This document shows, piece by piece, positions 7,628 through 20,200 of a stretch of DNA of 23,339 bases; within the stretch, counting starts at the first letter, position 1; every line of letters starts with the position of its first letter. The notes beneath the pieces are model-generated. The model ran no database searches. It was not told the origin of the DNA and worked only from the letters and a program-made list of their open reading frames with translations. Source of the DNA: UBA9642 sp964545585 (GTDB lineage Archaea > Nanobdellota > Nanobdellia > Woesearchaeales > UBA9642); NCBI GenBank assembly GCA_964545585.1, contig CAZJFT010000012.1, positions 1-23,339 on the forward strand, read 5' to 3'. The position numbers and the translations under genes were made by a program.

Positions 7628-8239
7628 ATGATTGGGAATAAACTCGAACAGTCCATAATAAAAGTATTTGAAGAGAACCTTTCTGAGACATACAGCATAA
7701 ACTCTATCTCTAAAATATTGAAAAAATCTTATCCTAACATAAACAGGAAATCCAATTTTCTCATAAAGGAAGGGGTCTTGGGAAAGATAGATATAGGGAA
7801 ATCATACCAGTGCTATCTGAATCTTAACAATGACAAGGCAAAAATATTCCTTGCAATGATAGAAATAAACAAGAAAGACCTGTTCATAAGCAGGAATCCA
7901 AAGTATTCAAATATACTTATGGAGCTATTCCATCTATCAAAAAAGTTCCCGATAGAAACAATAGTACTGCACAAGAAGAATCTGATATTCGTGTACCGAG
8001 ACACAATAAAGAGAGAGGATATACTGGAGCAGACACTGCTTACGCAGGAATTCAACATAGTCTTCTTGAACAGGAAAGAGTTTCAGAACCAATTCTTGAG
8101 CAACATCGATCTTCAAAGATATCACTATGTTCTTTTGAACACTGAAAACTATGTCAATATAATATCTGAAATGAATGATACGCTTGTAACTAAAAGACTG
8201 TCAGAGAAGAGAGGAATTAATAGTGATGAAACTGATTGA
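7628..8239 (+). CDS. Winged-helix protein with degenerate nucleotidyltransferase-like C-terminal part
   Basis: A 203-residue soluble protein. Residues about 1-62 look like a winged helix ('LEQSIIKVFEENL...YSINSISKILKKSYPNINR...LIKEGVLGKI'). Residues about 85-195 follow the pattern of archaeal nucleotidyltransferase-type proteins that carry such an N-terminal domain: a helix, a short strand (ETIVLHKKNLIFVYRD), another strand (FNIVFLNRKEF) and 'YHYVLLNTENYVNII'. The catalytic Gly-Ser and Asp-x-Asp motifs are missing, so I infer a non-catalytic remnant. ATG 7628 is preceded by GGAG (7614-7617). Its last 14 bases overlap the start of the giant surface protein gene, implying translational coupling. 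A role as local regulator or dosage sensor of that gene is plausible but inferred; the fold assignment is from pattern recognition only. Confidence 0.85.
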   Translation: MIGNKLEQSIIKVFEENLSETYSINSISKILKKSYPNINRKSNFLIKEGVLGKIDIGKSYQCYLNLNNDKAKIFLAMIEINKKDLFISRNPKYSNILMELFHLSKKFPIETIVLHKKNLIFVYRDTIKREDILEQTLLTQEFNIVFLNRKEFQNQFLSNIDLQRYHYVLLNTENYVNIISEMNDTLVTKRLSEKRGINSDETD

Positions 8240-11200
8240 CTACATAAATAAGGACAGAGAACAGAGATGTGCCGCCAAAAAAATTAAGAAAACGGCATTC
8301 ACACTGTCAACAGCAATATTAGTGGCAACACTAATATTATTTGCAACACTAATAATATTGATATCTGCCGCGCAATCCTCTGCAGAAAATAATTCCATAT
8401 TCGAACCGTTTGGTATCTCAGATAGAATACAATTATCATTATCAAGAGTGCAGCAAAACAATGACGGGCCAGGCTATGGATCAATAAAAATCGAGCTTAC
8501 AGATATCCGGCAGAATGGAATGGATTTTACAGATGAATATGATCTGTTCGTGACATTAAATTCCGAAAATGGTGCTGCAAGCTACAAGTATTCCGGTAGC
8601 ATGATATTCCCAATAATTTATCCTGTATCATACGCTGGAGATTATACTTTCATGCTCTTGAGAAAGAACGACAATGCGATAATCAGCAGCGTAAGCTATT
8701 CCATCACGACTTTATCAGGTGTGCCTGATGATTTGCCGATAAATGAAAGCATGCCAGAAGTAAACATCACTGATAATGCCACGGATAATGCTTCTGATAA
8801 CGTCCCTGATAATTTTTCTGATGATGTGGGGGGTAATAATATACGAGATCAGGACACGGTTAATGAAAGCAATATTACAATAATAGGACCTGGGGAATTG
8901 ATTTGCAAGGATGCAAAGTTAAGAATAGAGAAAGGCACTTACCATGTCGGTGAGAGCATAACTGTCAAATCCGAAATTTTAGGTGATGGAGGCTTGGATA
9001 CAGGATTGCAGATAGTTGAAGATGTGAACGTATACAAATTTGTTGGATCACTAAGCGACATAAATTTTATACCTCCAAAACCCGGCAAATACACTATTGA
9101 AGTTGAGTGTCCTGAAATTACTGGATATATAATATTCGAAGTGATCGATGCGCCCATAAACCTGTCTGTATCCATTAAAAATGTAACGCCGGGCATTCCG
9201 ATAATCCCCTCGATCGAAGAGGGTTATTCTGTAAGACAGATAATGATAAGAGACTCCTCTGGAAAGCAGACTGCAAAGGAAATTAAGTTGAGAGAAAATA
9301 GGCGAGAGAGGTTTGGTGATGTAAAAATATCTGACGGGGTATCTGATGGAATGCCTGACGGGATATCTGGCGGATATGAAAACATATCAAACGAGAACTC
9401 TACATATATATCAGAGTTTTCTGATATTTCACTTGATGGTCTTGATGGTCTTGATGGCTCTACGCTGCAACTTAATTCACTGGCGATTCAAGAAAATGAA
9501 ACCATCACTCTGGATATAGAAAATGTTCCGACAAACAAGATCGTATCAGATCTACGCGACACAGATCCTGAAAATGTATCTGACCAAATATCCGGGCGTA
9601 TAATCGCTTCATATGCAATGGACTTATCGAACCTGAATTTCACTAATGGCACATTCCATAAGCAAGCCGTAGGTAATGAATTATGGAAGTGCAGACTATG
9701 GGATTATGATGCACAGACATGCAATGGCATATGGGAAAAGGCGATGGACATAATTCCTGGGCAATATTATTCTTTCGAAGTATCTCCAGAGGACCCGGGG
9801 TATATAGAGATAATACAGATAAGCAAGGCATACCATCTGGACGAGAACAGGTCTTTGATAAGTGACATATATGATGAAGTGAGAGCGCTTGACGGAATAT
9901 GGTCTGAACCATTGTATTCGGGAGAATATGTAAGAGTAACTTTTGAGAGGGTATTGTACAATTACAATGACATAACGATATATTCAAGGAATATGCAGGG
10001 ATTGAACACATACATAGAAGTCTATTATCCTAATACTACGGATAAAATAACTGAATTTCCGCTAATGCTTAACGAGACATATTACACCATATATCTTACA
10101 AACCTTGTTGGCGAACTCGACACGTTCGACCTGCGTATACTCAATGATGAGAACCAGTCAGCGTATATAGAAATAGACCATATAATAGATCCCACAATAG
10201 GGTTATTGTATGAGAATTGGGAGGATCAAAATTTTGTAGGTTGGACAAATACTGGATGGGCGATAGCATCAGACAGGGCGCAAGGATCATACAGTGCGAA
10301 ATGTGCCACCAATGCGAATTGCGAAATGAACGTGACTCCTGCAGTGAATACTGCCATGGCGACGCAAGTAAATGTGACATTCAGCTATAACGATGATGAT
10401 TGTGATGCAGGAGATGCGATAATATATTTCAAGGACAGCTCAGGTAATTGGGATAATATTGGAGATATAGATGCAGGATCGCTCAGCGCTTCAGATGACA
10501 CATGGAACACGTACACTATATCTACAACAGATGCACAATACATGCACTCTTCATTCTCTGTGCGTTTCTTTGCAGACCCTGACACTGGCGGCGGGCCTAA
10601 TGCAGAGAATTATTGGATAGATGACATAAACATCACACTGTTCTATCCTGATTATCCTCCTAATATAACACTAAATACTCCAAGCGCAAATTATTGGAAC
10701 AGCACATCAAGCCCTGTAAGTGTGACATTCAATTGCAGCATAACAGACGACTTCAAGTCTCAAAACATTTCTTTATACATGACAAATCATCTGAACACTA
10801 GCTTCGCATTCAACGATACATGCGCTATAGCGACACAGAACGGTTCATGCCAGTGGACAAAACCATTGATAAACGGGAACTATACATGGAACTGCCTTGG
10901 TTATGACAATGAAAGCCAGTCGAAATGGGCAAGCGTCAACAGAAGTATAATAATAAATTATACTCCTACTCCCCCATCAGTATCAAACATACAGTGCTAC
11001 AAGACGGGAGTCGGATGGACAACATGCAATAACATGCTTTTTGGGAATACTCTTGAAACAGTCAGGACAACGTGCACTTCTGGTGGTACGGGAAATATAA
11101 AGAACGCATCATTCATATTGACTAACGTACAAGACAACAAAATATATTTCAATGCAACAACGACAGACAATAGCACGGGATATTGGCAGTATGATGTTCC

Positions 11201-14200
11201 GGACATGACGATATATGACTCTGGAGATTTCAATCTGAAAGTAATTTGCAGGGAGAATCCTGAAGGTGAGGGAGAATACAATTGGACTGTGCCATGGGGC
11301 GTCTTGAATGCCACGCTCATATATCCGAATTCAGATGCTAATGTGACACAGTATTCTTTCTTCAATTTCATCTCAAACGTGACTTGTCTAGGCGGTGAAT
11401 GCGGATACATAGAGGCAACACTCGACCCTACCACTGCGGAGACTGCAGACTCAGGTCAGGTCAACGATAATGATGGTAATGATGAGGAGGGCGGGAGCTA
11501 CACTGACACGCAGACGAACAATGGAGTATATTATGCCATAGGCGAGAACACAAATGGCGCTAATGATAATGTCAATTCGCAGATTGAGTTGTCATTCAAT
11601 TTGACAAGCCTAGGCATGAGTCCTGGAGACATAAACAGCTTGAATGTATCTGTAACATACTGCTATTCTGGAGCCAATACTTATGCTGAAATAAACTGTG
11701 ATGGCGGTTCTGATCCTCCGGAAAAGACTGTCAGCGGAACACAGGATATATGGGTATATAATTACAACACTAGCAATTGGGATGATGTTGGAGATTTTGT
11801 GACTACGGGAGGAGAGACGGAAAGGACTGATGTATATAATCCTACAGGAAATTTAGGACAGTACGTCAGCTCTGACAATATTGTGTCTGTGCGTATGGAA
11901 TATGTGACAAACAATGGCAACAACAACGATGCATGGTTCGCGACTGATTATGTTTCTCTGATAGTTAACTATACGATAATGAAATCCGGCGCAGTATCTA
12001 CTGTTGCAGGCGCTCTACCATTTTACACGACAAGTTCTAATCCACAGAACAATTCTTACCAATCATGCTTAGGCAATATGACTGCAGGGTCCTCTTGCGT
12101 GAACACTTGGAGTGTCAATGCCACTGGAGAGATAGGTACTGTTCATGAATTCTTTGTTATATACAACTCTACATCTTACCCACTCAACGTATCTGCAGTG
12201 CAGACAAGGCACATAAATATCACTATTGTGAACAATACTGCACCATATGTAGAATATGTAAATTTGACGCCGCAATCTCCAGGATTGTCTGATGATCTTA
12301 ATTGCTCATTTTTAGTCTCAGATTCAAGCGCGGGCGCTTTGTCCGCAACTGTGTATTGGTATAAGTCAGGTATATTGCAATATAATCAGACAATAAATGT
12401 CTCGAATGGCATCCCTTCTTCAGCAATACTTGGTTCTGGCAATACCACATCGAGCGATGTATGGTATTGCGGCGTAATCCCTTATGATCAATCGCTTTAT
12501 GGATTGCAGGTAAATTCATCGAATGTGACTATACTTGCTTCAAATCCTCCTGTGATAAGCAATATTGAATGCCAGAGGTTCGGCGTGGTATGGGGATCAT
12601 GCAGCAATGTATTGTACAATGATATATTCACCGGAGTCAGGGCTACTTGTACAGATTCTGACGGGTTCATATTGGATGTGAATTTCACATTCTACAATGA
12701 AGAGGATTCATACACTTATTTCTCACAGAATTATTCAAATGTTTCTGGAAATGTATTCACGCTTGATTTCTCAGACATCACAATGCAGGATTCAGGAAAT
12801 TTCGACTTGACAGTTGCATGCATAGATAACACGTCGGTTTCGGCAAGCAGTGTAGTCTCTTGGTCGATACCTTGGGGTACTTTAAGCTCGACTTTGATAA
12901 ATCCTAATTCAGCTGCCAATGTGACACAGTACAGGTTCTTCAATTTCACATCAAGAGTCATTTGTTCTGGAGGAGAATGCGGAGACATAAATGCTACACT
13001 CGATCCTATACCACCATGGTGGAATGGACATTATCTTTACAGGGCGAGGCTTAATGTGACAAACAATGAGGCCTCAACTCTTCAGATAGGATACACGGTA
13101 AATTTCACGATTAATACCTCATCAAATAAGTTCTTGACAAATGGAAATGACTTTAGGATTGTATGGCGTAATGGTTCTACATGGGTAGAGATAGACCGGA
13201 TAAATGAGACAACTCCATTTGACTCAGACACGACGATGATATGGTTCAAGACACAACAGTCAATATCTGCAGGATCTAGTGATTCAAACTATTATGTTTA
13301 TTATGGATATGCAAACGCCAGCTCTGCACCGACAAACAGGTCAAGGATATATCTTTACTTTGATGACTTCAACAGGCCAGACAATTCTGACATAACTACA
13401 GAAGCGGCTTACGGGCAGACGGGCGGCGGCACATGGTCTATAAGTGGAAACAAGCTTGTTAATGTAGGTGCTGCTGGCGACCCTAATAAATTAGAGATAG
13501 ATGCATTAGGTGATGTGAATTATGATGTTGATATGTGGACAAAAATAAATGTTTATTCAACTATAGGTACGGCGAGTGATCTTTGGAGGATGGGATTATC
13601 ATCCAATATTGATGATGCTGGAGGCGATGGAAGAGGATATTGCTTATTGCTGCATCAGGACCATTCAAGTCTTGACATGCTAAATGATTTGAGAAGTTGG
13701 GGTACAAACGGTGCTTACTCATGGAATGTAGATACATGGTACAATATGAGATTTAGAGTTATAGACCCTTCAAGCAACACAGGATATGGAAAAGTATGGC
13801 CTGTAGGAACTGCTGAGCCGACAAGCTGGACTATAGACGCCGGAAATTTTGGTGGAGGGGCTGTCAGGGGATATGGGGAGCTAGGATTTGGAGGCTCAAG
13901 GCAGGCAGACACGACTTATTATGATGATATAATAATCAGGTATATTGTTGTGAGCGAGCCGACTGTCTCTTTATTGTCAGAAGAATCTTACGGGTCATCT
14001 AAAGGAGTTATCCCTATGAATTTCGGCGACCCATTCTATACTATAACATCCAATCCGATGTATTACACAACAACTTCCTGCTTAGAGAACATGACTGGCG
14101 GGGATACATGCGATACGCGATGGGAAGTATACTCCAATGGCACGATAAATTCCACTTGGGAATTCTTTGCGATATATTCTTCAAATTATTCTGGAGTAAC

Positions 14201-17200
14201 AGTAAATACGACAAGAAAGATAAACATAACCATCATAGAGAATACCGCTCCATCAGTGTCCACCATATCACTAAGTCCTAGTCAGCCATTATTCTATGAT
14301 GACTTGTACTGTAATTTCACCGTGATAGATTCTGCCATAAGCGACGTACTGACTGTGAATGTCACTTGGTATTTGAACAATGCATTCTATAGTTCTTCTG
14401 TGCAGTCAGTATCTAATGGTGTGGAAGATTATGATGTCCTTAGCAACACCTTGACAAGTGCAGGACAGGTATGGCATTGTGGCGTGAGGCCTTATGACCA
14501 GTCACTTTATGGCGCGCAAGTGAATTCCTCTAATGTCACAATATTGCAGAACATACCACCGTCAATAAACAGTATCGAATGCATGGAGAATAATTTGTGG
14601 ACTTCATGTTCTAACTTATCATTCAATGAAGTTCTTCAAGGAGTTAGGGCAAATTGCACCAGTATTGATGGAAGGATAACGAATGCCACGTTCATATTCT
14701 CAAACATACCTGATTCGAGCACATATTATTCACAGACAGTGTATTCAAATATATCTAATAATTGGCCATATTTCCAGAATGTCACCTTGAACAATTCTGG
14801 AGAATTCAGGATTGATGTATACTGTGCAGACAACAATTCCCAAGTATCTTACAAGAATGTCACTTGGACATTGCCATGGGGTGTAATCAACATGACATTG
14901 ATAAACCCTTACGAGGATTCATTCGTTGAAAGGAATAAGTTCTTCAACTTCACTGCGCAGCTACAATGCGTCGGCGGGGAATGTGGGGATGTTACTGTAA
15001 TATTGGATCCTATATCTGGTTCAAGTCCGGCAATAGGCACGCCTGACAGTGGTTATGTAATTGACAATCCGGGTAATGATGAAGAAGGAGGAAGCTATGT
15101 CCAGACACAGGTTTATAATGGTCCACAGACTGCGACACCAGGAACAGCGTATTATTATATAATAGGCGAGGGAGACACTGCTAATACTGCGTTGTCATAT
15201 ATAGTGTTGAATTACAACCTAAGCTCTTTAGATATGGTCCCAGAAGACATAAACTCTTTGACATTCAATCTGAGCTATTGTCATTCAGGAGAGGATGATG
15301 TGAACCAAGACTTCTGCGACAATGATGCACCCATGGAAAAAACGGCAGATGGGGCGCAGAATGTTGAAGTATATGACTTCGTGAATTCAGTATGGGTAGA
15401 TATTGGGGATATAACCGTTCATGCGAATGAAGCGCTTTACAACGAATCTTATGTTGCGACAGGCACTCTTGCAAATTATGTCAATTCCACGTCAAAAGAA
15501 TTGCTCGTGAGATACGAGGCAGACTTCAGCGACACAGGTGGTGACGGATTCCTTGCTATAGATTATGCCACAGTCACTGTGAATTTCACTAAGCTGAAAC
15601 GGGGTGCTGTAAGCACAATACCTGGTACGTTGCCATTCTATACTACAAGCCCTAATCCTACAAATTATTCATATGTGTCCTGCCTTAGGAATATGATTGC
15701 TGGTGGCAGTGCATGCGAATTGAGCTGGATGGTCAATGCGACAGGAGACCTGTATTCCACTCATGAGTTCTTCGTGATATATGAACTGGACACAAATCAA
15801 GCATATGTCTCTGATGGAGAATCAATACATATAAACATAACGATAAGTGACAGCTCTCTGATACCTCCGGTAGTTACACTGATTTATCCCCCGCATAATT
15901 ATAATCTTAACTTTTCGACTGTAAATCTGACTTGTGGCGCTACGGACAATAGTGGGCTTCAGAACATATCTTTATATGGAAATTTTTCGGGAAGCTTCGT
16001 TTTCAACAGCTCTGCATCATTATCTGGAACCTCACAAAATTATACATTCACTAATACATTGCCAGAAGGCAGGTACTTATGGAATTGTGTCGCTTTTGAT
16101 ACTGATGGAAATTCTGATTGGGCAGACACTAATAGGTCATTTACTGTTGACTTGACTCCTCCTAATGTCACTCTCAATGCTCCCGATATGAATCAATACT
16201 TTTCTGCAGCTAACATAACTTTCAACATCACTGCTTCAGATGCTATAGATGCTGTGTTGAGCTGTAATCTCACTGTAGATTCAATAGTTGTTGAGCAATT
16301 CATAACAAATAGTGGCCAGCCTAGGACAGTTACTGAAAACTTAAGCCAAGGCACGCATTATTGGAATGTGACATGTTATGATGACGCGGGAAATTATAAC
16401 ACTAGCGTAACAAGAAATTTCACAATATCTGACATAGGCCCATCTGTGGTGCTGATAACTGCTAACAACATATACCAGCAGTCATCCCTCATAACACTCC
16501 AATACTTGCCGTCAGACAATAATGGAATAAGTTATGCTAACTTGATAATAAACGGGACCATTTATGATACTGATGATGCGGTAACGAACAATGCCTTGAA
16601 CGCATTCACCATAAATATCGGTGAGGGATATTATGCTTGGACAGTCAATGTTTCTGACGTCAGTAACCTTACTGCGCAGGCTGCAGTGCGGTATTTCACA
16701 ATAGATAACACGACGCCCATAGTAAACCTCACATGGCCTCCGGATAACTTTTCTACAAACCAGAGTAGCATTGCATTCAATTTCACAGTTAGAGATAATG
16801 TAGATACAAGCCTTGTGTGTGACCTCCTTATAGATGGCGTGGTGGAAGATAATGATTTCTCTGCAGCTAGCGGCGGAAACATATCCAGGACAATATCAGG
16901 CATTGATGACGGTATACATTATTGGAATGTGACATGCATCGATGATTCAGGAAATCAGGGTTATAGCCAGACTTTCATGCTTAACGTGAGCAATGCGCCT
17001 TTTGTCTCTTTAAATAATCCTCCTGATAACGCTTCATTCAACTACAATAATCCAATATTGTATTATACGGCGAATGACAACCTAAATATAAGCAATTGTA
17101 CGTTGATACTTGATGATCAAATAAATGCCACAGATACAAGCATAACAAATGGTGTGCAAAGCAGCTTTGAATTGGAATCCGTATCTCAAGGGTATCATAA

Positions 17201-20200
17201 TTGGACAGTGTTCTGTTATGATGTTTCAGGCCTACCATCTAACACCCCTCAGAAAAGAACATTCCTTATAGACCTCACAGTCCCTTCAATATCATTACAT
17301 TCTCCTGTGAGCGAACAATATAATGGCACAATAATAACATTCAACTATACTGCATCAGATAATTTTGACACAATGCTCATGTGTAATTTCACTTTGGATG
17401 GACAGGTGAACAGGACAGGCATAATTTCTCAGAATGGGACGCCTGTGAATTTCACAGTAAATATAGTTAATGAAGGCATACATTATTGGAACATTACATG
17501 TTATGATGATGCAGGAAATTATAACACTAGTGCAACATGGAATTTCACGAATCTTGTTCCACCGACAGTCACTTTATCATCGCCAGCCCCGGGAGCATTG
17601 CTTACAAGTGGTTCGAACATAGAATTTGTCTATCAGCCGTATGATAATCAGGGATTATCAAACACTACGTTGTACATCAATGGATTATACAATGTTTCAG
17701 ATAGCAGTCCTATCAATGGCGCGATAAACAGCTTCTTTGTGAATTTCTCGACTGACGGTTTCTATTACTGGCAGATCAATGCGACCGACACTATAGGATT
17801 GGTGGGCGCATCTGAAATAAGGAACATAACTATAGATACGAGCCCTCCAATCATTGGGATAATGACCCCTATTGAGGATCAAGTCATCTCATGGAACTAT
17901 GTTAATTTCACATTCAATGTGACAGACAACCTTATCGCAGATGTAATATGTAATGTTACTGTAGACGGGAGTCCAGAACTCGTAAACGTGCCTGTTCCAA
18001 GCGGAAGCATCAACATAAGCTTTAAGACGCTCTATGATGGCGCGCACAACTGGAGCGTCACTTGCATAGATACAGTTGGTTGGGTGGCTTATTCTGGCGT
18101 GATAAATTTCACTGTTGATGCACCCCCACTAATAACGCTCAATTCTCCCATAGATAATTTCAGGACAAAATCTGGCGATATATTATTCAACTATACGCCG
18201 AGGGATGCTATAGGGATAGAGAATTGTTCATTATACATAAACGGCACATATAACCAGTCTGATTCATTCATAGAGCATAATCAATTCAACTATTTCAACA
18301 TATCCGGAATGCTTGACGGAGATTATAGTTGGACAGTTGAGTGTATTGATGAGGCGCCTGATCTGAACTCTTACACTGCTCCAGCAGAGAATTTCTCTAT
18401 AGATAACCAAGGGCCAATAATAATATTGAATTATCCTCCTGAAGGCCAGGCAATAAATGAGAATGATGTAGAGTTCAACTGGACAGGATATGATTATCCG
18501 GGGACGCTGCTATACTGTAACTTGACCATTGATGGCGTCATGAATGTAACCGGATTGAGCAATTATAGTGGAGTAGATTTCCTTAATACAGTCTATGGGT
18601 TGTCTGATGGCCCGCACACTTGGCTGGTGCAATGTGCTGATGACTTAGGAAATCCTTCATCAAGCGGCACAGGTAACTTCACAATAAACCAGCCAGACTT
18701 ATTTATGGAAACTTCCAGGATAATATTCAATGATTCAAACCCCGACATGAACGAGACTATAAACATCACAGCAAATGTTACTAATATCGGTGGTGTGCCT
18801 GCATCTAATGTTTTCGTTGAATTCTGGGACGGACTGCCTGGTGTCGGATTATACATTGGCAACGCTACGGGTTCTGTAAATACTAATAGTTCAACATCAT
18901 TCTCTGTGTTGTGGAACATAACTGATGGATACCATTCCATATATGTAATAGTTGATCCATTCAATACAGTGGGTGAATTGAATGAGCGCAACAATAATGC
19001 CTCAAGGAACATATCTGTTTTGTCTGCTAATATAACTGCGCCTTTAAACAACAGTCGTTTCACGAACCCGAATGTCTCGATAAATTTCACATTGCAGGAC
19101 TTCACTGCTGGGATTATAAACTATTCTGTATTCGTTGATAACGTCTATTCTGGACAATCAGGCACAGTAAATGATGGGGCGGCCAGCAATGCGACTGTCC
19201 CATTGAATCAGGGCAGGCATTCTATAAAGATCGAGGCATCGGATTATCTGGGCAGAAGAAAGAACTCTACAGAGATATTCGTGACTATAGATAGCATAGC
19301 TCCTTACCCTGTGATAAACACTGCGAATGACACTTGGTTCAATTATGGCGCCCCGCAGATAAACATCAGCGCAATAGACAACATATCACAGAATCTCACA
19401 TATAAGATATTTGTCAGTGGATCATTGGATATACAGGGGAATATCACAAATGGGACATCCATAGTCGTAAACCTTACAGCATTGCCTAACGGGACATATA
19501 TCGTAGTGATGGAAGCATCGGATGAATTGAACAATTCAAGGAACAGCACTTCAAAAACGATACATGTTGATACTGCCAACCCACAAGCGTACATAATGAC
19601 TTCAAACGGCACGTGGTTCAATACGAGCACTCCAAGAATATCTGTAAACCTGACAGATAATATGGCGCCTACAATACAATATATATCCTATGTCGATGGA
19701 TCGTACAATTCCAATGGGTCGGTCCAGAATGGTACTCATGCAAACATTACACTCGCAGCATTGACCGATGGAATGCACGTGTTGATAGTTGAGGGAAGAG
19801 ACCTTGCCGGAAACAGTCAGAACAGCACACAGATACAGATTTATGTAGACACGGCAAGGCCGACAATAAATTTGAATCACCCGGCAAATGACACAAACTT
19901 GACGTTTGCATCCACAGAATTGAATTTCACTGCAATTGACAATCTTGCAGCATACTTGAACTGCACGGTATCGCTCGATGGGACGCCTATAGCTAACCTA
20001 AATGTATCTAATAATACGCAAACAAGTGTTGCTGTCAACGGGCTTGCTGGAGGATATCATTATTGGAATGTGACTTGTAGCGATATTGCGTCGAATTCTA
20101 ACACTAGCTTGACTTATAGGTTCTTCGTTGTTCTTCCAGATATTTTCATAAATTCGTCATTGATATACCTTGATGTAGCCTCTCTTGTAGAGAATGATAC

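Noticed and set aside
10971..20132. CRISPR array or mobile-element repeats
   Set aside because: The repeats are diverged, domain-sized and in frame within one protein. There are no short identical repeats with unique spacers, no terminal inverted repeats and no transposase.
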